From positions 1 through 11,587 of the forward strand of contig JADHVN010000041.1 of assembly GCA_016783995.1 (NCBI GenBank): 11,587 nt of DNA. Reading direction: 5' to 3'. How positions within the stretch are numbered: position 1 is the first letter of the stretch; each line of letters begins with the position of its first letter. The DNA is from Actinomycetota bacterium. GTDB taxonomy: Bacteria; Actinomycetota; Humimicrobiia; Humimicrobiales; Humimicrobiaceae. Positions 6,344-11,587 of the stretch are shown here, piece by piece. The notes below the pieces were generated by a model, which was not told the origin of the DNA, searched no databases, and worked only from the letters and a program-made list of their open reading frames with translations. The position numbers and the translations under genes were made by a program.

Positions 6344-8383
6344 CTATTTTAATGATAATATTCTGAGTCTTAATGAATTGCTGATCACAGAAATACTGCT
6401 AAAAGCCATAGCTCCTGCAGCAAATATCGGACTTACAAGTATTCCAAAAAACGGATAAAGTACTCCTGCAGCAACCGGGATCAATATTATATTATAAAAA
6501 AATGCCCAGAATAGATTCTGCTTTATAATTCTTACAGTATTTCTCGAAAGTATTATTGCCTTGAGGACTCCATATAAGTCTCCCTTAATTAATGTAATCT
6601 GACTCGATTCCATAGCAACATCGGTTCCAGTTCCAATTGCAATACCTATATCTGACTGCGCCAATGCAGGTGCATCATTTATACCATCTCCGACCATAGC
6701 AACGATTTTCCCCTCTTTCTGAAGTTTTTTAATTTCCTCTGCTTTTTCTCCGGGTAATACTTCCGAAATTACTTTACCAATCCCTGCTCTCCTGCCAATA
6801 GCCAGAGCCGTGTTTCTATTATCACCGGTAAGCATTGCCACTTCCAGTCCTAATTTTTTTAATCTCAAGACAACATCCTTAGCATTGTTTTTTAGAGCAT
6901 CAGAAAAAGCTATAATACCTGCAGGTTTATTATCAACTGAGACAAATACAGGGGTAAGTCCCATTTCTGAAAGCTTTTGTTCTTCTTCCACCAGATTGCC
7001 CAACTGAACCTTATTTTCCATCATCAATTTTAAGTTTCCTTTAAGAATCTCTCTGTCATCCACTTTTGCTCTTATACCCTTACCGGCTATGGATATGAAT
7101 TCTTGCGGCTCTTTTAATTTCAAACCAGAATCCTTTGCTTTCTTTACTATTGCCTTACCAAGAGGGTGTTCAGAATACAGTTCTGAACTTGCCGCTATAT
7201 ATAGCAACTGTTCAGATGTGTTTATTAAACTGCCCTTTTTAACAATTATCTCACTTACTTCCGGTTCACCCCTGGTTAATGTACCAGTTTTATCAAATAC
7301 AATGATATTTAATCTGTGAGCAAGTTCAAGGCTTTGGGCATCTTTTATTAAAATTCCATTTTCTGCACCCCTGCCTGTACCAACAATTATTGCTGTAGGC
7401 GTGGCAAGTCCCAGAGCACAGGGACAGGCAATAATAAGTACTGAAACAAAATTGACCAGAGCAAAAGTTATGGAAGGTTTTGGTCCCCATATAAGCCACA
7501 CAGTAAAAGTGACTAAAGCTATTAAGATAACCGCAGGCACAAAATAACTGGCAACTTTGTCTACAAGTCTCTGTATGGGAGCTTTCGAAGCTTGCGATTC
7601 CTCTACCAATCTTATTATCTGACTGAGAAATGTATCCTTCCCAACTCTGGTTGCTCTAAATTTTAAAAAACCTGTTAAATTTATAGTGGACCCAATTACT
7701 TCATCTCCAGGTTTTTTATCAACTGGTATTGACTCCCCTGTAGCCATAGATTCATTTACAGCTGAATCTCCTTCTATTATAGATCCATCTACTGGTATCT
7801 TTTCCCCGGGCTTAACCAATATAATATCTCCTACTGCTGCATCATCTACATCAATCTCTTCTTCTTTTCCATCTCTGATTACTGTTGCTTTTAATGCTCT
7901 TAGTTTTAAAAGCTTTTTAATTGCGCTTGAAGCCCTGCTTTTTGACTTTGCTTCGAAAAACCTTCCAAGAAGTATCAAAACAATAATCACTGCTGCCGTA
8001 TCAAAGTATATATGGGGCTCAATTCCAAATTTTATAAAAAAATCAGAAAAAAATGTTACAAAAGTACTGTAAATAAAAGCAGATAAGGTTCCTACGGCAA
8101 CCAGGGTATTCATATCTGCAGTTCTATATTTGAAAACCACAACCAGTCCGTTATAGAATTGAGAACCCACCCATATCTGAACAGGACAGGCTAAAATAAA
8201 AATAATGATATATCTGATTTTAATTGAAAGTAAAGAAAGCCCGGGAATTAGGTTCATAGAAGACAGCATTATTATTATAGCGAGAAAAGCTCCTACAGCT
8301 AACTTTTGAAGAAGCTTTTTCTGAATCTTTTTTTCTATAAGCTCTTTTCTCTCTTCTAAAGTAAGTTTGTTTTTCCGGTCCAT
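6344..8383 (-). CDS. copA: Cu+-exporting P1B-type ATPase without an N-terminal HMA domain
   Basis: This 679-residue ATP-driven pump has all core P-type motifs: T-G-E-S (215-218) in the actuator domain, phosphorylated Asp364 in D-K-T-G-T-L-T, S-E-H-P-L-G (404-409) for nucleotide binding, M-L-T-G-D-N (517-522) and G-D-G-I-N-D (566-571). The membrane metal site is C-P-C at 320-322, with Y630-N631 in the seventh helix and M659-x2-S662-S663 in the eighth, the P1B-1 signature for Cu+ (or Ag+). Most bacterial CopA proteins carry one or two HMA domains at the N-terminus; here the chain starts in the charged linker before the first helix and the HMA domain is a separate upstream gene. GAGGG lies just before the ATG. 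The gap to the HMA gene is 34 nt, so both are probably on one transcript. Confidence 0.95.
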   Translation of the reverse strand: MDRKNKLTLEERKELIEKKIQKKLLQKLAVGAFLAIIIMLSSMNLIPGLSLLSIKIRYIIIFILACPVQIWVGSQFYNGLVVVFKYRTADMNTLVAVGTLSAFIYSTFVTFFSDFFIKFGIEPHIYFDTAAVIIVLILLGRFFEAKSKSRASSAIKKLLKLRALKATVIRDGKEEEIDVDDAAVGDIILVKPGEKIPVDGSIIEGDSAVNESMATGESIPVDKKPGDEVIGSTINLTGFLKFRATRVGKDTFLSQIIRLVEESQASKAPIQRLVDKVASYFVPAVILIALVTFTVWLIWGPKPSITFALVNFVSVLIIACPCALGLATPTAIIVGTGRGAENGILIKDAQSLELAHRLNIIVFDKTGTLTRGEPEVSEIIVKKGSLINTSEQLLYIAASSELYSEHPLGKAIVKKAKDSGLKLKEPQEFISIAGKGIRAKVDDREILKGNLKLMMENKVQLGNLVEEEQKLSEMGLTPVFVSVDNKPAGIIAFSDALKNNAKDVVLRLKKLGLEVAMLTGDNRNTALAIGRRAGIGKVISEVLPGEKAEEIKKLQKEGKIVAMVGDGINDAPALAQSDIGIAIGTGTDVAMESSQITLIKGDLYGVLKAIILSRNTVRIIKQNLFWAFFYNIILIPVAAGVLYPFFGILVSPIFAAGAMAFSSISVISNSLRLRILSLK

Positions 8384-8417
8384 AACCCTCTTCTTATCTG
8401 TTCTAAGATGGACTAAT

Positions 8418-8633
8418 TTAAGTAATAAGCTCGTAACCTATACTTTTTATTATTTTCTTTATTTCATCCAGGTTCAGCTTATCATTGTCATATTCAATGG
8501 TTACCTTTTCTGTAGCAAAATTAACAGTCGCTTCAGTTACTCCATTAGTTTTGTTAAGTACTGTTTCTATTTTTCTCACACATGATGCACAGGTAATCCC
8601 CAGAACTGGATATGTTTCCTTAACTCTTGCCAT
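8418..8633 (-). CDS. copZ: CopZ-like heavy-metal-associated (HMA) protein
   Basis: This 71-residue protein is a single HMA domain with the metal-binding loop G-I-T-C-A-S-C (Cys15, Cys18), then [14 protein letters not shown] near 31-44 and a closing G-Y-E-L near 66-69. It would bind Cu+ in the cytoplasm and hand it to the ATPase encoded 34 nt downstream. Its sequence resembles the first HMA domain of full-length CopA proteins as much as free CopZ, so it may be a detached CopA domain rather than an independent chaperone. AAAGGA precedes the ATG by about 8 nt. A cop-box match lies 42-51 nt upstream of the start, suggesting copper-responsive control. Confidence 0.9.
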   Translation of the reverse strand: MARVKETYPVLGITCASCVRKIETVLNKTNGVTEATVNFATEKVTIEYDNDKLNLDEIKKIIKSIGYELIT

Positions 8634-8674
8634 TTTATTATCCTTTCAAAAAATACTGATTTGTTATAGACAAT

Positions 8675-8684
8675 TACAGCTGTC
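8675..8684 (-). promoter_or_regulatory. Cop box: CopY-type operator upstream of the copZ-copA unit
   Basis: The minus strand reads GACAGCTGTA, a perfect match to KACANNTGTA, the operator bound by CopY-type (BlaI/MecI-fold) copper repressors in Gram-positive bacteria. It lies 42 nt before the copZ ATG, where a repressor would block transcription. It also overlaps a second dyad at 8681-8694. No copY-like gene is in the window. Confidence 0.5.
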
Positions 8685-8694
8685 TTATCAGACA
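8681..8694. repeat. Short inverted repeat TGTCT-TATC-AGACA in the cop leader
   Basis: The arms are five perfect base pairs with a four-base centre, overlapping the cop-box match by four bases. It may be a second half of the operator or a weak hairpin; the stem is too short and lacks a T-run suitable for a terminator. Confidence 0.4.
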
Positions 8695-8927
8695 TTTTTT
8701 AATGTTCAAAACATGATCTTCAATAATAAAATTATAATATATTATACAACCACAATATTAATATATATTAATATAATAATAATATAAAAAACAAAAAAAG
8801 ATTTTTAAAAGAAATAATTTAAAACAAAGCTCAGATAACCTTCACTTATACCGGTAGTGATAAAGGCTATAAATTCATTACGGGACAAAGGTCTTAAATA
8901 TAAATATCTAAACACAGAAAATTTTAA
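8695..8927. other. Very AT-rich intergenic stretch upstream of the cop unit
   Basis: Together with the cop leader this makes a gene-free gap of about 290 bases. On the minus strand there are two TATAAT hexamers (8746-8741 and 8736-8731), either of which could be the -10 of the cop promoter, but neither has a convincing -35 at the right spacing. The part from 8740 to 8820 is nearly all A/T. No RNA gene, terminator or convincing small gene was seen. Confidence 0.4.
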
Positions 8928-9248
8928 TTATTTTGATATGTCTTTCTGTTCAGCTATTACTTTTTTTATGAATTCTATTTCTTTTTCGGTAAGGTCTTTT
9001 ATCTTTTCGTAATTTGAAACAACACTATTTACGATCTCATTATATTTTTCCCTGGTTATGTTCTTAATCCTACTGGCTTTCTCTTCAACTTTATTTCCTA
9101 TATCTTTTGTTATTCTTTTTATATCCGCCCTTAACTCTTCGCCAGTTTTAGTAGTCAAAAATAGTGCTGTAACTGCCCCTACTACAAATCCCAGGGTAAA
9201 TCCTATAAAAACACCCTTTATGGTTCCTGATGATCCGCTATTACACAT
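8928..9248 (-). CDS. YtxH-domain small membrane protein
   Basis: This 106-residue protein has one glycine-rich membrane helix (about 10-31) followed directly by T-K-T-G-E-E-L-R-A-D-I (33-43), the hallmark of the YtxH family, and then a long charged helix to the C-terminus. Family members are linked to general stress or envelope functions, but no biochemical role is firmly known. A perfect AGGAGG lies 5 nt before the ATG and a candidate promoter is at 9307-9335, so it is probably transcribed separately from the fragment upstream. Confidence 0.85.
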   Translation of the reverse strand: MCNSGSSGTIKGVFIGFTLGFVVGAVTALFLTTKTGEELRADIKRITKDIGNKVEEKASRIKNITREKYNEIVNSVVSNYEKIKDLTEKEIEFIKKVIAEQKDISK

Positions 9249-9306
9249 AAAATCCTCCTGTGGTCTAAAACAAAAACTTTCTTAAATACTATGTCTATTA
9301 TACATA

Positions 9307-9335
9307 TTATAAAAATTATTTTTAATATATTTTTA
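9307..9335 (-). promoter_or_regulatory. Candidate promoter for the YtxH-domain gene
   Basis: On the minus strand TTAAAA (9335-9330) and a perfect TATAAT (9312-9307) are 17 nt apart, giving a start near 9300 and a leader of about 50 nt. The -35 falls inside the 3' end of the DUF362 fragment. The AT-rich context lowers confidence. Confidence 0.4.
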
Positions 9336-9576
9336 ATAAAAATATTTTTCTAATAATATTTTCAATGACAGCTTCTATAAATAAAGGATGAGTAGTTACT
9401 GCCTTTTCGGGCGCAGCCGCTAAAAATAAGTTTGGCTTTATTACAATTTTACTTTTGGGATTTATAAATTTTTTAAAACCGCCTAACAGGCTAACACATC
9501 TGCTGACGGCTTCATTTAAACTTATTTTGTTGTAGCTTTTACATTTTACGACACTGACCCTGGTCTTGTTATTCAT
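9322..9576 (-). pseudogene. N-terminal fragment of a DUF362-family protein
   Basis: From the ATG at 9576 this frame encodes 84 residues. It starts T-R-V-S-V-V-K-C near 5-12, then L-L-G-G near 30-33, I-K-P-N-L (46-50) and E-K-A-V-T-T-H-P (57-64). This is the characteristic N-terminal region of DUF362 proteins, which are usually about 300-400 residues and often carry ferredoxin-like cysteine motifs further on. After I-E-A-V-I-E-N the family pattern (a glycine-rich G-D-S/G-D-N stretch) is missing and the chain ends in a short A/T-coded tail, I-I-R-K-I-F-L-L-K-I-Y. No frame between here and the YtxH gene continues the family sequence, so this looks like a real truncation and not a simple frameshift. 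The frame can be extended to 9636, but that part does not resemble the family. The ribosome site is weak. Confidence 0.7.
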
Positions 9577-9705
9577 TATTTTTTCTCTAAATATCTGCTC
9601 TTGTATAGAGTTTTTGGGGCAGAATAAGTAATCCACTTACTGGATTTATTCTTTTTTCAATCTTTATATAGAACTTCCCGCTTTATTTCTTTAAAGCTTC
9701 TGCTT

Positions 9706-10575
9706 CTAAGGGCTCCCTGCTGCATTAACAATTAATTTTATTAATCTCACCATGGTCTCTATTCCTATTCCAATAATAATTAATATTAGAACTATAATGA
9801 CAATTGGATTGAGAATACCGGTTAAATCTCTCGGGAATACTGTAAAATCAAACGGGAATACAGTGAGCAGCGAAATAATAGCTGTCAGTCCAAACAAATT
9901 AAGAACAATACGGATAATCTGACGGAAGAAATAACCATCATAGATAATCAATAAGATACTCCCGATCATAGATGCAACCAGCGCTACCGATACAATAGGC
10001 AGCCATTGACTGAAGCTTTCAGTCAGGAGGGGGTATCTATGCCAGATACCGTCATAATGATAGTAAGCTATATATGACTGGTAAAAATTAAAAAATACAA
10101 AGAATATAACACTCCACATAATAGCAAAGCTGTAGCCGGTTATTCGCCCGCCTCTTGTACCCTTAAAGTAATGATCTACTTTATCCCCGACTTCTTCTAT
10201 CTTCCTGCCAAATTCCTTTCCTGCTTTTTCTGTTTTTTCTCCGAACTTTTTCATTTTTTCATCTAATTTTTTTTCCCATTCAAATTCTTTTTGGTTAATA
10301 TCCTCTTCTTTTTCTTTATCATCTTTAAAATAATCAGATACACTATCTCCAAAATTCCGGGCAGCTTTTCCAAAATCCTTAAATTTGTCTTTTACTCCTT
10401 CATCCTTAAACCTTTTCCCAAAAGCCTTTGCAGATTCTTCAGCACTTTTTGCAAATTCCTTTGCTTTTTTCTTCAGTTCGGGATCGCTGAAAATTTTACT
10501 GATTGCTTCCCCAAATTCTTTTACCATATCACCAAAGCTTTCTATCGGGCTTTTATCCTTCTTGTTCTCAGCCAT
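9706..10575 (-). CDS. Unrecognised protein: charged amphipathic N-terminal half and four membrane helices
   Basis: I do not recognise this 289-residue protein. Residues 1-140 are rich in Lys, Glu, Asp, Phe and Gly with no signal peptide, and should form amphipathic or coiled-coil helices. F-G pairs recur at 14, 21, 52, 68, 75, 111 and 122. A sub-motif occurs twice: G-D-S-V-S-D-Y-F-K-D (76-85) and G-D-K-V-D-H-Y-F-K-G (130-139), pointing to an internal duplication. After R-G-G-R come four hydrophobic segments at about 148-172, 191-212, 219-240 and 254-276. The N-terminal half would lie in the cytoplasm, perhaps along the membrane surface. A GGGGG stretch lies 6 nt before the ATG and a candidate promoter is at 10646-10674. 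The 129 nt to the next frame and the unrelated neighbour give no functional clue. Confidence 0.75.
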   Translation of the reverse strand: MAENKKDKSPIESFGDMVKEFGEAISKIFSDPELKKKAKEFAKSAEESAKAFGKRFKDEGVKDKFKDFGKAARNFGDSVSDYFKDDKEKEEDINQKEFEWEKKLDEKMKKFGEKTEKAGKEFGRKIEEVGDKVDHYFKGTRGGRITGYSFAIMWSVIFFVFFNFYQSYIAYYHYDGIWHRYPLLTESFSQWLPIVSVALVASMIGSILLIIYDGYFFRQIIRIVLNLFGLTAIISLLTVFPFDFTVFPRDLTGILNPIVIIVLILIIIGIGIETMVRLIKLIVNAAGSP

Positions 10576-10645
10576 TCTGAACCCCCTTTTTATATTCCTG
10601 AATACTATAATAATGTTTAAAATCTATTAATCTACGTGTAACTCT

Positions 10646-10674
10646 TTTATATATTATATGTTATAAACAGGCAA
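10646..10674 (-). promoter_or_regulatory. Candidate promoter for the four-helix membrane protein gene
   Basis: On the minus strand TTGCCT (10674-10669, four of six) and TATAAA (10651-10646, five of six) are separated by 17 nt, giving a leader of about 65 nt. It follows the cellulase terminator, consistent with a new transcription unit. Confidence 0.4.
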
Positions 10675-10749
10675 TTTAAAAAATAAAAAATCTCGAACTC
10701 CAAATCATTCCACTTTCAATTTTTTCCTAACATATTCTAATAAAAAGGA

Positions 10750-10777
10750 AAGGGGCTATCTTTTTGGATAGCCCCTT
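10750..10777 (-). terminator. Intrinsic terminator of the family 9 glycoside hydrolase gene
   Basis: A perfect 11-bp stem (AAGGGGCTATC at 10750-10760 paired with 10767-10777) encloses a six-base loop. On the minus strand it is followed by a T-rich tail with five consecutive T's. It begins 40 nt after the hydrolase stop codon and separates that gene from the downstream unit. Confidence 0.9.
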
Positions 10778-10817
10778 AATTTTAAATTTACAGTTTCACG
10801 TTTTTTAATACTCTTTT

Positions 10818-11587
10818 TTACTTTTTCTTGCCGGTGCTCTTTCTCTTTCTCACTAGCAAGCCTACAAATAACCCGACAATCAGTAACGGAACTGCAGCTG
10901 CAAGAACAATTATAACATAGAAAACAACATTCTTTTTCTCTACTCCGGCACGGACTATATGTACTCCAGCTTCCGGATTATTTTTCTCATCCATAAAGGC
11001 AGTAACCCAGACCAGTGGAGCATTCCAGTTGATTGCCACTTCATTGGTTGAGAAGGATTTCGCAACATCTGCATATCTTTTTGCAGGACCAACTTTATCT
11101 ACAAAATAGGATACGCCTTCATCACTGGCATCCTGATTTGGACCGCCAGCAATAACTCCAGGAGGAGTCGGAGGCAGCTCCATTGAAGGATCATTACCCC
11201 ACCATCTATGATGTGGATAGGTAAGTGGATTTTCACTGTAGCCTGAGATAAACTTTTACAGAGGGCATTCCTGCCCAAAATATAATCCATACTGGTTAGC
11301 ATGGCATCAAGATAAATCTTATCTTCAGTAATGTCATAGGCATAGCCCATAACTATCATTTTGTTTAAAATCTGGGAGTTAGATCCCCAGTAATAATCAA
11401 CCATGGGCATGGCATATTTTTTCAGATTCAGCTGCCTTATATACGAATCAGCGCTTTCCACTATTCTATTCTTTATATTTTCTAATGTTTTTTTATCCAG
11501 ATTATTTTCAGAAGTAAAAAGTGAGAGCATTCCTAAACCGCCAACATTGTCCCATGACATAGGACCATTGTAGTCTAGCAGAAGTTT
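10818..11587 (-). pseudogene. Family 9 glycoside hydrolase (endoglucanase-type), C-terminal part, frameshifted; continues beyond the right edge
   Basis: Two overlapping frames together give the C-terminal half of a GH9 catalytic domain, which hydrolyses beta-1,4-glucans. The first is open from the edge (L-L-L-D-Y-N-G-P-M-S-W-D-N) through Y-Y-W-G-S-N-S-Q and D-Y-I-L-G-R-N-A-L. The second continues G-Y-S-E-N-P, Y-P-H-H-R-W-W (His-His-Arg near 11205-11213) and D-P-S-M-E-L-P-P. The catalytic general acid is Glu in N-E-V-A-I-N-W-N-A-P (codon at 11042-11040). The paired catalytic aspartates would be upstream of the window. The frames join at the TTT run at 11250-11252 (minus strand): one extra base there restores the usual G-K-S-F-I-S-G-Y. 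After the catalytic domain come a short linker, one hydrophobic helix of about 24 residues and R-K-R-K-S-T-G-K-K-K, a C-terminal membrane anchor. The break may be a mutation or a base-calling error. Confidence 0.88.

Noticed and set aside
7686..8072. A 128-codon plus-strand frame inside copA
   Set aside because: It is antisense to the conserved actuator region of the ATPase and is of low complexity (Ser/Thr/Ile-rich), as expected for a shadow frame.
8740..8800. Nearly pure A/T stretch as a possible replication origin
   Set aside because: There are no DnaA-box-like repeats and no replication gene nearby; it is better read as ordinary AT-rich promoter DNA.
8838..8858. Partial dyad around ACCGGT as a possible terminator of the YtxH gene
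   Set aside because: The outer arms need an asymmetric bulge, the inner palindrome leaves no loop, and there is no T-run.
8805..8927. A 40-codon open stretch in frame directly after the YtxH stop codon, with an inner GTG
   Set aside because: It has no ribosome site and no recognisable similarity; an open frame of this length is expected by chance. Stop-codon read-through is possible but unsupported.
10291..10630. Two overlapping plus-strand frames opposite the membrane protein gene
   Set aside because: They are the complement of the Lys/Glu-rich helical region, giving Phe/Leu/Ser-rich shadows; the minus-strand frame has the ribosome site and promoter.
11249..11260. Programmed -1 ribosomal frameshift in the GH9 gene
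   Set aside because: A -1 shift would join the frames, but there is no classical X-XXY-YYZ slippery heptamer in the correct phase and no evident downstream stimulatory stem; a one-base loss in a T-run is simpler.

Overview
The window is AT-rich (about one third G+C by eye) bacterial DNA with tightly packed genes, AGGAGG-type ribosome binding sites and some TTG starts. The gene content (2-oxoacid:ferredoxin oxidoreductase, an iron-sulfur flavoprotein, no respiratory oxidase) suggests a fermentative anaerobe. A Clostridia-like lineage or a low-GC candidate phylum such as Atribacterota would fit, but the sequence does not settle the phylum. No RNA gene, CRISPR array or insertion sequence was seen.

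Region 1 (1-4769, minus strand) is one probable operon read right to left: a fused gamma-alpha 2-oxoacid:ferredoxin oxidoreductase subunit, its TPP-binding beta subunit, an Isf-like flavoprotein, a TlpA/ResA-type thioredoxin lipoprotein, CcdA, and, cut by the left edge, the first codons of lgt. The last three fit together: CcdA moves electrons across the membrane, the thioredoxin lipoprotein would receive them outside, and Lgt would attach its lipid. A candidate promoter with an overlapping Fur-like hexamer array lies upstream.

Region 2 (4918-6216, plus strand) is a lone MFS transporter of the UMF1/Atg22-like family, divergent from region 1.

Region 3 (6202-8694, minus strand) is a copper-export unit: a CopZ-like HMA protein followed by a Cu+ P1B-ATPase that lacks its own N-terminal HMA domain. 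A perfect match to the CopY-type cop box lies just upstream. Directly downstream sits a 42-codon remnant of a CoA-disulfide reductase/NADH oxidase-like flavoprotein, overlapping the tail of the MFS gene.

Region 4 (8928-10674, minus strand) holds a YtxH-domain membrane protein, an N-terminal fragment of a DUF362 protein and an unrecognised protein with a charged helical N-terminal half and four membrane segments.

Region 5 (10750-11587, minus strand) is the 3' part of a family 9 glycoside hydrolase with a C-terminal membrane anchor, interrupted by an apparent one-base frameshift and followed by a strong intrinsic terminator.

No clearly new multi-gene system was found. The main points of interest are the cop box, the two N-terminal gene remnants, the frameshifted membrane-anchored cellulase, the unannotated lgt start, and the linkage of ferredoxin-dependent carbon metabolism to an extracytoplasmic thiol-redox module.
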